Positions 32,231-41,577 are shown, counted from the stretch's first letter. The stretch is DNA of 64,000 nt from an uncultured Bacteroidota bacterium (GCA_902526075.1 CABZJM010000002.1:1-64000); one strand, 5' to 3'. Notes: a model not told the origin generated them from the letters alone. Translations and numbers: made by a program.

Positions 32231-33409
32231 TTATTTATATGAACCCTCGACAATAAGATTCGGATCTAAATAATTCTTATTTATATTAAATTTAATAGAG
32301 TTTAAAACACTTTTGATTTCTTTAAGTTCTTGCATATATTTTTTTCTGTTAGTTTTTAATTTCTTTATGATGTTCTTAAAATTAACCGGATCAGTATTTT
32401 TTAGGTTATTATATTTTTTTTCCATTTCATCCCAAGAACTAAATATATTGTCTATATTTTTTTGCAATAAATCAATTTTATTTTGATAGAACTGCTTACA
32501 ATTTTGAGTAGATTTATTGTGGATCTCATTAAGTTGGTCTTTGATAGAATTAATATGATTTTTCCAAATAAGATATTCTTTTGTTTCTCTCAAATCATAA
32601 GTTATACCAACAAATGAAAGTAATTTGATAATCCACTTGCTTGGATCAAAAGAAAACCATTTAACTCCATTTCTATAATCCCATTGGAATGTATGATGAT
32701 AATTATGATAACCTTCCCCAAAAGTAAATAAAGACACAAACCAAGAATCGCGTGCCGATGATTTGTAATCATATGGTCTTTTACCAACGTAGTGGCAAAG
32801 GGAATTGATAAAAAAAGTTGCATGGTGAACTAAAGTTACTCTTAAAAAACCAGCCCATAAAACTGCTCCAAATGGTCTGTTGTATATCAATCCCACAATT
32901 AACGGTAAGATAAAACCAATAATTATTCCTATATGAAAATAATACTTGTTTTGAAATTTTATTGCAGATTTTGATTCTAAATCTTTAACAGCTTTAATCT
33001 TAGATTGCTCTTCTGATGTATTTTTTAAAATCCAACCAATGTGTGCATGCCAAAAACCTTCCATAATTGAATATGGATCATCTTTCGTATCTGATAAATT
33101 ATGATGTTTCCTGTGATCTGAAACCCATTTCAAAATTGTATTTTCAAAAGCAAGTGAGCCTGATATCATTAAAATCCATTCAACAAATGAATTTGTTTTG
33201 AAAGACTTGTGTGCAAATAGCCTATGATAACCCATAGTAATTCCCATTCCAGAAACAAACCAAAAAATTAGTAATAAAATAGGTTCTTGCCACACAATTC
33301 CATTATGATAAACATAAATAGAGGTGCCAAAAATTCCAATTAAAGGAATTACAGTTAAGAAGAAAACCATATTCCAATTGTATTTATTATTATTTTTCTT
33401 TTGATTCAT
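32231..33409 (-). CDS. Acyl desaturase (stearoyl-CoA delta-9 type) with coiled-coil tail
   Basis: A membrane di-iron desaturase that inserts a double bond in fatty acyl chains, probably adjusting membrane fluidity. The three His boxes are HRLFAH (62-67), HRKHH (99-103) and HNYHH (235-239), with hydrophobic segments at about 14-35, 43-60 and 157-178. I start at ATG 33409; the longer frame uses TTG at 33424. The roughly 110 residues after about 280 are not part of the core: they are charged, Lys/Asn/Glu-rich and coiled-coil-like (LLQKNIDNIFSSWDEMEKKY). It lies between two copies of a tRNA-Met block and has its own -7 box and a terminator. Confidence 0.92.
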   Translation of the reverse strand: MNQKKNNNKYNWNMVFFLTVIPLIGIFGTSIYVYHNGIVWQEPILLLIFWFVSGMGITMGYHRLFAHKSFKTNSFVEWILMISGSLAFENTILKWVSDHRKHHNLSDTKDDPYSIMEGFWHAHIGWILKNTSEEQSKIKAVKDLESKSAIKFQNKYYFHIGIIIGFILPLIVGLIYNRPFGAVLWAGFLRVTLVHHATFFINSLCHYVGKRPYDYKSSARDSWFVSLFTFGEGYHNYHHTFQWDYRNGVKWFSFDPSKWIIKLLSFVGITYDLRETKEYLIWKNHINSIKDQLNEIHNKSTQNCKQFYQNKIDLLQKNIDNIFSSWDEMEKKYNNLKNTDPVNFKNIIKKLKTNRKKYMQELKEIKSVLNSIKFNINKNYLDPNLIVEGSYK

Positions 33410-33446
33410 TTTATTTGAAAACAATTACATTAATACTTTCCATTTA

Positions 33447-33454
33447 CAAAAATA
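33447..33454 (-). promoter_or_regulatory. -7 element upstream of the desaturase gene
   Basis: TATTTTTG on the minus strand, about 37 nt before the ATG at 33409, fits TAnnTTTG. No clear -33 partner. The remaining sequence to 33607 shows nothing else I can support. Confidence 0.45.
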
Positions 33455-33607
33455 AGTTATTTGTTTGATAAATAATTAATATCTATATGTACAATTTATT
33501 TATTTTTTAAGCTTGTTATTTATTTAGCAATGTTGATACCCTCCTCTTTCAAGCTATTTCTAAATCACTTAAGTAAGTTAAACTAACATCTATTTAGTAA
33601 ACACCCA

Positions 33608-33722
33608 TCTAAAAAATTTAAATTTTATAATTGCTGCCTTTGAAAATGGCGTGATAGCTCAGTTGGTCAGAGAGTCGGATTCATAGCCCGGAGGTCCCGA
33701 GTTCAAATCTCGGTCTCGCTAC
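33608..33722 (+). repeat. Direct repeat copy 2 (tRNA-Met block)
   Basis: Second copy of the 115-bp block at 32051-32165. Its -7 box reads TATAATTG instead of TATATTTG, and the TTG of the -33 region is not included. Its last base falls in the hisS stop codon (33722-33724, minus strand). Confidence 0.92.
33648..33721 (+). pseudogene. Second, probably decaying tRNA-Met (CAT) copy
   Basis: It matches the tRNA at 32091 except for three substitutions, two of which break stems: position 5 (A to T, giving U5-U68 in the acceptor stem) and position 25 (C to A, giving G10-A25 in the D stem). The third is at loop position 38 (A to G). The promoter box is also damaged. This looks like a duplicated tRNA losing function. 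It could still be a low-level or altered tRNA, since anticodon, T arm and overall fold survive. Confidence 0.65.
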
Positions 33723-35086
33723 TAATTTCCTCTAAGAGTTTTTACTAGTTTTTCCCTGCTAAGTGTTTCTTGATTACCGGTTTTCATATCTTTTAATTGA
33801 TAACAGTTCTTTTCTTTTTCTTCATCACCGTAAAATAAGACATATGGAATACCATTTTTATTAGCATAATTTAACTGTTTTTTCAAAGAAATAGAATCAG
33901 GGTAAAATTCTGCATTAATATCATTTAATCTTAAAAAATTTGCTATCTCAATCAAATCATAAGAAAATTTTGCGCCAAAGTTTAATATCAAAACATTTAC
34001 TGAATTACAGGAAATTACCGGAAAAAGATTTAGTTCATCGATCAATAAAAATAATCTATCTAATCCAAAGCTAATTCCAATACCACTCATATTTTTTAGA
34101 CCAAAAATTTCAGTCAAATTATCATAACGCCCTCCACCTGCAATTGACCCAAGATTTATTTTCTTTGGAGGAATAACTTCAAAAATTACTCCGGTATAAT
34201 AATCAATACCCCTTGCAAGGCTAATATCGAAAACCAGATTGGATTTTATTAATTTATTTTTAGAGAAATAATTGAAAATATACTCAATATCAGAAATTGC
34301 TTCTAATCCACTATTTGAAGATTTAAAATATAATTTGATTTCTTTTAAGTTATCATAGAAGTTTTTTGATAGGTCAATAGCTTCAAACAAAGAATCTATT
34401 ATTTTTTTGTCACATCCATTTTCTGTTAAGTTATTCTTTACAACATTTACATCTGTTTTATCTAATTTGTCTAACTGATTAGTTATTATGCCAAATTTAT
34501 CGACACAATCATTTATTTCACAAATTGCATACAATAACTTCCTGCTATTAATTTTAATGAGACATCCTTCTAAATTTAAATCATTAAAAACCGAATCAAA
34601 TAAAGAAATAAAGTCTATTTCTTGCATCATTGATTTAGAGCCTATCACATCAGCATCACATTGAAGAAATTCTCTGTACCTACCCTTTTGAGGTCGATCT
34701 GCTCTCCACACATTTTGAATTTGATATCTTTTAAACGGAATGTTAATATTATTTTGATTCTGAACTACATATCGTGCGAATGGTACAGTTAAATCGTATC
34801 GAAGCGCTTTATCAACAATTTTTGGAGCTAGATTTGAAAACTCGAAATCTTTACCATCAATATTCTTGAGAAAGTTACCTGATTTAAGGATTTTGAAAAT
34901 AAGTCTCTCTCCCTCTTGCCCATATTTACCCAATAGAGTCTCTGATCTTTCAAAACTTGGAGTCTCAATTGGATTAAATCCAAATTTTGAAAAATTATCT
35001 CTAATTATGTTAATTATATAATTCCTTTTATATAAATCTTCAGAATTAAAATCTCTTGTACCTTTAGGTAAAATTGGCTTTTGCAT
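33722..35086 (-). CDS. hisS: Histidyl-tRNA synthetase
   Basis: A class II aminoacyl-tRNA synthetase of 454 residues. Motif 1 covers the IETPSFERSETLLGKYG region, motif 2 is WRADRPQKGRYREFLQCDAD (about 130-149), and the His-specific motifs are LARGIDYYTGVIFEV (about 282-296) and AGGGRYDNLTEIFG (about 310-323). Motif 3 is SGIGISFGLDRL (about 327-338). The C-terminal anticodon-binding domain follows. Its stop codon touches the end of the duplicated tRNA block, so no separate terminator is visible. It follows rplI on the minus strand after a terminator. Confidence 0.96.
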   Translation of the reverse strand: MQKPILPKGTRDFNSEDLYKRNYIINIIRDNFSKFGFNPIETPSFERSETLLGKYGQEGERLIFKILKSGNFLKNIDGKDFEFSNLAPKIVDKALRYDLTVPFARYVVQNQNNINIPFKRYQIQNVWRADRPQKGRYREFLQCDADVIGSKSMMQEIDFISLFDSVFNDLNLEGCLIKINSRKLLYAICEINDCVDKFGIITNQLDKLDKTDVNVVKNNLTENGCDKKIIDSLFEAIDLSKNFYDNLKEIKLYFKSSNSGLEAISDIEYIFNYFSKNKLIKSNLVFDISLARGIDYYTGVIFEVIPPKKINLGSIAGGGRYDNLTEIFGLKNMSGIGISFGLDRLFLLIDELNLFPVISCNSVNVLILNFGAKFSYDLIEIANFLRLNDINAEFYPDSISLKKQLNYANKNGIPYVLFYGDEEKEKNCYQLKDMKTGNQETLSREKLVKTLRGN

Positions 35087-35116
35087 TTCTTATTTAAATT
35101 TAAGTTAAATTAAAAA

Positions 35117-35144
35117 AAAAACACCTACGGAAGCAGGTGTTTTT
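35117..35144 (-). terminator. Terminator of the rpsF-rpsR-rplI operon
   Basis: AAAAACACCT (35117-35126) and AGGTGTTTTT (35135-35144) pair over an 8-nt loop, with a long A run on the plus strand giving a U tract on the minus transcript. Confidence 0.87.
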
Positions 35145-35165
35145 AAACTAGAACGTTATTATTGT

Positions 35166-35618
35166 CTATTTTTTTTCTGGAACTACTTCGAAAGGAAAAT
35201 CAAACATTACCTCACGATGTAATCTAATTTTAGCAGTATACTTACCTACTTGCTTAATATTATTTCCAGAGATCATAATAGCTTTTTTGTCTATTTCAAC
35301 TCCGCTATCCGCAAGTTCTTTTTGAATATTAATATTATTAACAGAACCAAACAATTTAACCCCCTCGCCTACTTTTGCCTTTACTTTTATTTCTAGACTG
35401 TTTATTTTTTTTGCCAACCTGTTAGCGTCATCAATTATTTTTTTGTCTTTAACAACTTGTTGTTTGATATTTTCTGCTAATACTTTTTTTGCAGATGGTG
35501 TAGCAAGAATTGCAGATCCACTAGGAATTAAAAAATTTCTGCCAAATCCATTTTTAACATTAACAATATCATCCTTGAACCCTACACCTTCAACATCTTT
35601 TTTTAATATAATTTCCAT
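35166..35618 (-). CDS. rplI: 50S ribosomal protein L9
   Basis: A 150-residue large-subunit protein. The N-terminal domain has the L9 signature region KDVEGVGFKDDIVNVKNGFG (7-26) and RNFLIPSGSAILAT. A long helix follows (about 45-75), then the C-terminal domain (KLFGSVNNINIQKELADSG). The order S6-S18-L9 without ssb is usual for Bacteroidota. A terminator lies 21 nt beyond its stop. Confidence 0.96.
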   Translation of the reverse strand: MEIILKKDVEGVGFKDDIVNVKNGFGRNFLIPSGSAILATPSAKKVLAENIKQQVVKDKKIIDDANRLAKKINSLEIKVKAKVGEGVKLFGSVNNINIQKELADSGVEIDKKAIMISGNNIKQVGKYTAKIRLHREVMFDFPFEVVPEKK

Positions 35619-35629
35619 ATTGTAAATTT

Positions 35630-35926
35630 TTATTTAAGTAAATCCGCAACATATGGCAATAATGCTAGATGCCTAGCTCTTTTTACCGCAACAGAAACTT
35701 TTCTTTGATATTTTAATGAAGTACCTGTTATTCTTCTGGGCAATAATTTACCTTGTTCATTAATGAATTTCAATAAAAAATCTGAATCTTTATAATCCAC
35801 ATATTTTATTCCATATTTTTTAAATCTACAATACTTTTTTGTTGTACTGTGTTCAATATTAAGGGGTGTTAGATATCTAATTTCACCGCCTTTTTTTCCT
35901 GATGCCTCTTCTTGGATACTTGCCAT
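35630..35926 (-). CDS. rpsR: 30S ribosomal protein S18
   Basis: A 98-residue small-subunit protein. Residues 16-90 show the S18 core: [60 protein letters not shown] and [13 protein letters not shown]. It lies 2 nt from rpsF and 11 nt from rplI, all on the minus strand in one operon. Confidence 0.97.
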   Translation of the reverse strand: MASIQEEASGKKGGEIRYLTPLNIEHSTTKKYCRFKKYGIKYVDYKDSDFLLKFINEQGKLLPRRITGTSLKYQRKVSVAVKRARHLALLPYVADLLK

Positions 35927-35928
35927 AA

Positions 35929-36270
35929 TTATGATTCTTTAGTATTAATCTTAGTTCTTCTTTTCTCAGCCCATTCAACAGCGTGCTTCTCAAGTTTTAC
36001 GGTAAGGTATCTCATAAATCTTTCATCTCTTCTAAATTCAAGTTCTAAATCAGAAATGACAGTAGGATCAACGGTATACTCAAAAAGATGATAAAAACCA
36101 CTTTTTTTGTTTTGAATTGGGTAAGCTAACTTCTTTAATCCCCAATCCTCTTTAGATACCATTTTTGCACCTTTCGATGTTAAAAATTTCTCATATTTAA
36201 GGACTGTTTCCTTTGTCTGTTCTTCAGACAAAACGGGATTAAGAATGAAAACAGTTTCGTAATGATTCAT
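35929..36270 (-). CDS. rpsF: 30S ribosomal protein S6
   Basis: A 113-residue ferredoxin-like small-subunit protein that pairs with S18. Visible family segments: [40 protein letters not shown] and [20 protein letters not shown]. The C-terminal extension is basic and polar ([15 protein letters not shown]). First gene of the S6-S18-L9 operon, with a -7 box at 36297-36304. Confidence 0.97.
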   Translation of the reverse strand: MNHYETVFILNPVLSEEQTKETVLKYEKFLTSKGAKMVSKEDWGLKKLAYPIQNKKSGFYHLFEYTVDPTVISDLELEFRRDERFMRYLTVKLEKHAVEWAEKRRTKINTKES

Positions 36271-36296
36271 TTTGTTATTTTTAATTTTAATGCGTG

Positions 36297-36304
36297 CAAA
36301 AATA
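36297..36304 (-). promoter_or_regulatory. -7 element of the rpsF operon
   Basis: TATTTTTG on the minus strand, 26 nt before the rpsF ATG, fits TAnnTTTG. No clear -33 box at the usual distance. The remaining sequence to 36410 shows nothing recognisable. Confidence 0.55.
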
Positions 36305-36410
36305 GATAATTTTATAATGTTATGATAATTTTTGTTATCAAATATTTTTTATTTTAGGAATTTAAGATTATTTATCTTTTAAAATTTTATATTTAACTGT
36401 TTTAAATCTT

Positions 36411-38852
36411 CTAATAAGGATCAATATCAACAATGATCTGAACAGATCTAAACTCAGCAATTGACTGGAAAGATAAAATAGACTTTTTCAATATGTTTTT
36501 TACAGCGGATAATGATTGGCTACGGGTGATTTTTATAAGTATATTTTTCTGGTATTTATTTCTTATTCTTGAAATATATGGAAACTCTGGACCTAATAAA
36601 TTTTCTTTGAAATAAGGATATATCTTCTTGTAAAACCAATTTGAGGAATTGTTAACTTTATTTATTTCTTTATGCTTTACTGTTATTTTTATTAGTTTGA
36701 CAAACGGAGGATAATTAAATTTTTCTCTGTCATGAACTTGATCATTATAAAACATTTCATAATCACCTTTAATAATTTGATTTACAGCAGTGCTTTTCGA
36801 ATTGTATGTTTGAATTAACACCTCACCCTGCTCCTTTGATCTACCAGCTCTTCCAGAAACCTGCTGAATTAGTTGATAACATCTCTCATAAGATCTAAAA
36901 TCCGGATAATTCATAGAGCTATCTAAATTTAATACACCAACTAATTGCACATTCTTAAAATCTAGACCTTTGGTTATCATCTGTGTTCCTACAAGAACAT
37001 CGTATTCGTGATTATCAAATGAATTAATTATATTTTTGAATTTATTTTTAGCTCTTGTAGTATCATAATCCAATCTTGCAACCTGCATTTTCGGGAAAAA
37101 TTCTTTTAGCTCTAACTCAACTTGCTCAGTTCCAAATCCCTTGGACAATAAATCATTACTATTACACTTAAAACAATTACTATTTAATTTCTCACTATAG
37201 CCACAATAATGACATTTTAATAATTTTTTAGAATAATGATATGTTAGTGTAACATCGCAATTTATACACTTGGGGGAATGACCACATGAATTACACTCTA
37301 AAACTGGAGAATAACCTCTCCTATTTTGAAAAAGGATAACTTGTTTATTATTGTCGACAACATCCTTAATTCTTTTCAGTAGTCTATCCGAAAAAAGACC
37401 ATACATTTTTCCGTTCTTGACTTTATCGGACAAGTTGATTAATTCAATCCTAGGAAGAGGAATATTTCCAAATCTACTGTTTAACTCAACCAATGATAAT
37501 TTTTTAGATGTTTTGGAGTTGTAAAAGCTTTCTAATGAGGGTGTAGCTGAACCTAATATTACGTTTGAATTATAAAGATTCCCTAACATCAATGCGGCAT
37601 CTCTAGCATGATATCTTGGGGATGGTTCGTATTGTTTGTATGATTGCTCGTGCTCCTCATCAACAATAATTAACTTAAGTTTATTATATGGTAGTAGCAC
37701 AGCTGACCTTGCACCAATGATGACCTGAGGTTTCTCATTTTTAATTATTTCACTCCAAAGTTCAGCTCTTTGATTTATACTTAACCCTGAGTGATAAACC
37801 ACCAAATTTTTAGCAAAATAAATTTTCAATCTCTCAACAAGTTGTGTGGTTAAAGCGATTTCTGGAACGAGAAATAAAATCTGGTTTTTTGAATTTAGTA
37901 ATTCATTAATTAAACTTATATAAATTTCTGTTTTTCCAGATGATGTAATCCCCTTAAAAAGGACGTTTTTATTTTGACTGAACTTGATTTTAATTTCTTC
38001 AAAAGCTGTTTTTTGAACATCAGTAAGTTTAAATTCTTTAAAATTAAAATTTTGATCAATTATATTTCTTTTAACTTCAATGTCATAATATTCAAATATT
38101 TCCTTTTCAACCATCCTTTTAATAATAGCAAAGTAACCGGAGTTTAATTTTTTAAACTCTGAAACCCTAACATTTTCAATCAATTGTTTTTTTAATGTGG
38201 TATAATGTTCATAAAACTGAATTTGTCTTTTTGATTTTTTGATTATTAACATAACGGAGTTCCTGTCAAAATCTTTAATTAAACGAACACATTTTATGAA
38301 TTTTGGTTGATATTTTGAATATATTTTTTCGTCAACTTTTATTAGATCCTTTTTGTTCATTTTATTTATAACAGAAAAAATATTTTTTCTGTTTAAAATT
38401 TCGGATACATTTTTTATTGATAGTTGTTTATTAATATTTAATGCATCAAGAATTAGATATTCAGTATCATCTAACTTGTTATTATCAAGCTCATTTTGAT
38501 TATTTAAAGTAATTATTGTTTCACTCTGCAAAATTAAATTACTCGGAATAGAAGCTCTCATTACTTCTCCAAGTGATGTAAAGTAATATCTCGAAAGCCA
38601 GTCCCAAAACTTTAATTGATGAGTATTTACTAAGGGAGAGTCATCAATAATTTGAATTATTGATTTCAATTCAAAATCACCTTCAAAAAAATTATGAATT
38701 TTTACTGAAATTGAGGTGTATAGTTTTGAACTTCCAAATGGGACTATAATTCTCATTCCAGGTTTTAAAAATTCATACTCATCTTTACTTATCAAATAAG
38801 TGAATTTTTGATTGACTGGAATCGGTAATATTACATCAACATAATAAGTCAT
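36411..38852 (-). CDS. priA: Primosomal helicase PriA
   Basis: A superfamily 2 DNA helicase that restarts stalled replication forks. The N-terminal 3'-end-binding domain begins VDVILPIPVNQKFTYLI (5-21). The Walker A motif is KGITSSGKTEIYISL (about 300), the DEEH box is IVDEEHEQSYKQYEPSPRYH, and helicase motifs V-VI are MITKGLDFKNVQLVGVLNLD and QQVSGRAGRSKEQGEVLIQT. Eight zinc-binding Cys are in CNSCGHSPKCINC and CHYCGYSEKLNSNCFKC (about 520-560). 813 residues, normal for Bacteroidota. Monocistronic, divergent from rlmH. Confidence 0.96.
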   Translation of the reverse strand: MTYYVDVILPIPVNQKFTYLISKDEYEFLKPGMRIIVPFGSSKLYTSISVKIHNFFEGDFELKSIIQIIDDSPLVNTHQLKFWDWLSRYYFTSLGEVMRASIPSNLILQSETIITLNNQNELDNNKLDDTEYLILDALNINKQLSIKNVSEILNRKNIFSVINKMNKKDLIKVDEKIYSKYQPKFIKCVRLIKDFDRNSVMLIIKKSKRQIQFYEHYTTLKKQLIENVRVSEFKKLNSGYFAIIKRMVEKEIFEYYDIEVKRNIIDQNFNFKEFKLTDVQKTAFEEIKIKFSQNKNVLFKGITSSGKTEIYISLINELLNSKNQILFLVPEIALTTQLVERLKIYFAKNLVVYHSGLSINQRAELWSEIIKNEKPQVIIGARSAVLLPYNKLKLIIVDEEHEQSYKQYEPSPRYHARDAALMLGNLYNSNVILGSATPSLESFYNSKTSKKLSLVELNSRFGNIPLPRIELINLSDKVKNGKMYGLFSDRLLKRIKDVVDNNKQVILFQNRRGYSPVLECNSCGHSPKCINCDVTLTYHYSKKLLKCHYCGYSEKLNSNCFKCNSNDLLSKGFGTEQVELELKEFFPKMQVARLDYDTTRAKNKFKNIINSFDNHEYDVLVGTQMITKGLDFKNVQLVGVLNLDSSMNYPDFRSYERCYQLIQQVSGRAGRSKEQGEVLIQTYNSKSTAVNQIIKGDYEMFYNDQVHDREKFNYPPFVKLIKITVKHKEINKVNNSSNWFYKKIYPYFKENLLGPEFPYISRIRNKYQKNILIKITRSQSLSAVKNILKKSILSFQSIAEFRSVQIIVDIDPY

Positions 38853-38921
38853 TAAAATATTTAATTATAATATGATATTTTTGAAAAGAGTTAAGTGATA
38901 AATTTACTCATAAAATAGATT

Positions 38922-39389
38922 ATGAATATTAAACTTATTTACATAAGTAAAAATAAAAGTAATAATATTGAATTATTAGTTGAATATTATGAAAAAAAAA
39001 TAAATCATTTCATAAGTTACAGCTCAGTTGGATTAAAAAATAAAAATAAAAAAACCGAAAAAAAATTAATTCAAAAATCTGAATCAGATATTATTTTAAA
39101 AAATATTAAAAGCAATGATTTAGTAATTTTACTGGACGAAAAGGGAAAAGAATTTTCGACTATTGATTTTTCTAAATTTATTTCTAATAAAATGATGGAA
39201 AGAACAAAAAATATAGTTTTTATAATTGGTGGTGCTTATGGTTTTTCATCGAAATTAAAAGGGAAATTTAAATTAAAGATAGCATTATCAAAATTTACAT
39301 TTTCTCATGATATGGCGAGATTATTTTTCAGTGAGCAACTTTATAGATGTTTAACCATTATTAATAATATTCCATATCATAACCAATGA
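38922..39389 (+). CDS. rlmH: 23S rRNA (pseudouridine-1915 N3) methyltransferase RlmH
   Basis: A SPOUT methyltransferase of 155 residues modifying helix 69 of 23S rRNA. The knotted SAM-binding C-terminal half is clear: LVILLDEKGKEFSTIDFSKF, then IVFIIGGAYGFSSKLKGKFK (the SAM-loop GGAYGF) and ALSKFTFSHDMARLFFSEQL ending in a typical QLYRCLTIINNIPYHNQ. It overlaps rdgB by 4 nt (ATGA). Confidence 0.96.
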   Translation: MNIKLIYISKNKSNNIELLVEYYEKKINHFISYSSVGLKNKNKKTEKKLIQKSESDIILKNIKSNDLVILLDEKGKEFSTIDFSKFISNKMMERTKNIVFIIGGAYGFSSKLKGKFKLKIALSKFTFSHDMARLFFSEQLYRCLTIINNIPYHNQ

Positions 39390-39967
39390 ATAAATTAATT
39401 TTTGCGACTCAAAATATAAATAAAGTTAGAGAGGTAAGAGAACTGCTATCAAATTCATTTGAAATTTTGGGTCTTGATGATATTGGATTTAATGAAGATA
39501 TAATTGAAGATAAATCTACAATAATTGAAAATTCAATTAAAAAAGCTGAATTTATTAAAATCAAAACTGGATATGATTGTTTTGCAGATGATACTGGGCT
39601 TGAAGTAAATGCATTAAATGGCCAACCTGGGGTGTTTTCTAAAAGATTTGCTGGGCCAAATGCTAGTTCTGATGACAACATTGATAAATTATTAGAAATG
39701 TTGGGAAATAATCCAAATAGGGCAGCTCGCTTTAAAACTGTCATATCATTGTCAAAAAACAGTGAAATCATAACATTTGAGGGTCTTTGTGAAGGAAATA
39801 TTGGATATAAAAGAATGGGTAACTTAGGCTTTGGATATGATCCGGTATTTATCCCAAAAAACCGAAACATATCTTTTGGACAAATGAGCTTAAGTGAGAA
39901 AAATTTAATAGCTCATCGGGCAAAGGCAATGAATAAACTTGTTGATTATTTAACAAATCTTTATTAA
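39386..39967 (+). CDS. rdgB: Non-canonical purine NTP pyrophosphatase (RdgB/HAM1)
   Basis: Hydrolyses ITP, dITP and XTP to monophosphates so that damaged purines stay out of nucleic acids; cytosolic dimer. ATQNINKVREVRELL (7-21) is the nucleotide-phosphate motif. DCFADDTGLEVNALNGQPGV (about 65-84) holds the catalytic Asp residues. GNLGFGYDPVFIP and SEKNLIAHRAKAMNKL close the active site. At 193 residues it is full length. Coupled to rlmH by ATGA. Confidence 0.96.
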   Translation: MNKLIFATQNINKVREVRELLSNSFEILGLDDIGFNEDIIEDKSTIIENSIKKAEFIKIKTGYDCFADDTGLEVNALNGQPGVFSKRFAGPNASSDDNIDKLLEMLGNNPNRAARFKTVISLSKNSEIITFEGLCEGNIGYKRMGNLGFGYDPVFIPKNRNISFGQMSLSEKNLIAHRAKAMNKLVDYLTNLY

Positions 39968-40009
39968 TATTAAATATAAATTGGCCTGATTAGTGTATAA
40001 ATATGATAA

Positions 40010-40786
40010 ATGAATAAGTTAATAGTATTTGTTTTCTTTTTTTTTATTTCAACTTCATTTTTTTCCCAGGGAGTTACTGATGTTAGTGGAACAATTTTAA
40101 ATTCTAAAACAAATCTTCCATTAGAAAATGTAAATATTGTCAACCTCAACAAAGTTATCGGTACTGCCACAAGTAAGGAAGGGAAATTTGAAATTAATGC
40201 CCAAGTTGACGATACATTACATTTTTCATATTTAGGATATAAATCTATCAAGGTTAGAGTCACTAATGACTGGATTAAGTTTGGAACTAATACTATAATC
40301 GAATTAACTGAGCTTGCATTAGCTCTTGAAGAAGTAGTTGTTTACGAAATGAAACTAACAGGTTATTTAGAATTAGACATCAAGCAAGTTCCAATAAATA
40401 ATAATTTTAGATATAGTATTTCTGGTCTTTCTAATGTTGGTTATGAATCAAGTGTTAGACCAACAAAAGCTGTAACAAAAGCGCTGAATGCAATTTTTAA
40501 CCCAGTTGATTTTCTTTATCAGATTTTTGGCAGAGAACCCAATCAATTAAGAAAACTAAAAAAAATGAAAAGTGACGATCAAATCAGAAATGCCCTATCA
40601 AATAGATTTGACAGAGAAATGCTAATTGAATTATTAGATATTGATAAGATTGATCTTGACTTTTTAATCACTCAGTGCAATTATTCTGATGAGTTTATTT
40701 CAAAAGCTAATGACTTACAGGTTCTTGACGCAATAAGTGAATGTTATGAAGAATACAAAGTTCTAAATAAAACCATAAAAAACTAA
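40010..40786 (+). CDS. Carboxypeptidase-regulatory-like domain protein, exported
   Basis: A 258-residue exported protein. The signal peptide (1 to about 19, STSFFSQ) is followed by a carboxypeptidase-D regulatory-like beta-sandwich (about 20-110): TDVSGTILNSKTNLPLENVN, ATSKEGKFEINAQVDDTLHF and SYLGYKSIKV. The rest (about 110-258) is alpha-helical, lacks a TonB-receptor barrel and ends without a sorting domain. Such proteins sit in the periplasm or on the outer membrane; role unknown. It starts 42 nt after rdgB. Confidence 0.83.
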   Translation: MNKLIVFVFFFFISTSFFSQGVTDVSGTILNSKTNLPLENVNIVNLNKVIGTATSKEGKFEINAQVDDTLHFSYLGYKSIKVRVTNDWIKFGTNTIIELTELALALEEVVVYEMKLTGYLELDIKQVPINNNFRYSISGLSNVGYESSVRPTKAVTKALNAIFNPVDFLYQIFGREPNQLRKLKKMKSDDQIRNALSNRFDREMLIELLDIDKIDLDFLITQCNYSDEFISKANDLQVLDAISECYEEYKVLNKTIKN

Positions 40787-40806
40787 ATGAATATTTTCTG
40801 AAAAAT

Positions 40807-41577
40807 TTATTTAATTTTTTCATAGTAATTAGCCGTTACAACATAAGAAAAGGGGATATACCATAACAAACCAATAAATAATGTAAAGGGGGTTAAAGCC
40901 AGCAATAGCAATAAAATTAGATTAAGAACAAAAAAGTTAAATTTATAACCCTTCATCATTTTCCAACTTTTTTGTACAGCATCCCAAGCATCAATTGAAG
41001 CGTCTTCTGCCATTACAAAAAAGGTCATAGCAAAAGGAATGTAAGCAATTATCCAGGGTAGAATAAACGAAAAGCAAAAACTCAAAATACAAAACATCAA
41101 CAACATTATTGATTCGGCAGCTAGGCCAATAGAAAGCGACCTAAAGGGTGTCAATAGGGCTTCCCATTCTAAAGTGTTAACAAACGCCTCATAGGATTGG
41201 GTATAAACAACAGAGATGATTAATAAAAATATAGCAAAGTTTATTAATAAAAACAATATCATTAAAATTATACCAACTACCGCTACAATCGGGATTATTA
41301 TAAAGTAAGCCAAAATATTATTACCTAGATTGTATTGAAATCCAAATAATAAATCTTTAAATTTTGGAAAACTATCATTGATGATTTTAACACAATATAA
41401 ACTTACACCTACAGAAAATGGTCCGGTAACAAGCAAACTTAAAAACCCCCCAATTCCAGGGATTGCTTGGACCAATCCAATAATCAAATTAAATACAAAA
41501 AAAACAGCTATGGCTTGTAGCCAATGTCCTTTCATTAATACCAAAGACTCAGAAAGAAGGTCTCTTAATTTAATCAT
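40807..41577 (-). CDS. DUF975-like integral membrane protein
   Basis: A 256-residue inner-membrane protein with about six hydrophobic segments (roughly 20-45, 47-62, 90-140, 155-185, 190-215 and 225-250). The late segment DASIDAWDAVQKSWKMMKGY followed by TLFIGLLWYIPFSYVVTANY is typical of DUF975-like proteins. No function is known. It converges with the preceding gene and is divergent from purB. Confidence 0.75.
   Translation of the reverse strand: MIKLRDLLSESLVLMKGHWLQAIAVFFVFNLIIGLVQAIPGIGGFLSLLVTGPFSVGVSLYCVKIINDSFPKFKDLLFGFQYNLGNNILAYFIIIPIVAVVGIILMILFLLINFAIFLLIISVVYTQSYEAFVNTLEWEALLTPFRSLSIGLAAESIMLLMFCILSFCFSFILPWIIAYIPFAMTFFVMAEDASIDAWDAVQKSWKMMKGYKFNFFVLNLILLLLLALTPFTLFIGLLWYIPFSYVVTANYYEKIK

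Noticed and set aside
33410-33607. Hidden gene in the longest gene-free gap
   Set aside because: No start-to-stop frame of useful length with family-like content; only a -7 box (33447-33454) is supported.
32051-33722. tRNA-flanked desaturase as an integrative element (att sites)
   Set aside because: Direct repeats around a cargo gene at a tRNA resemble island borders, but the repeats span promoter plus the whole tRNA, and no integrase, relaxase or phage gene lies between them. I keep it as a duplication.
39409-39870. Long antisense open frame (153 codons) opposite rdgB
   Set aside because: rdgB has complete family motifs in its own frame. The antisense product has no recognisable domain and is explained by the codon bias of the sense gene.
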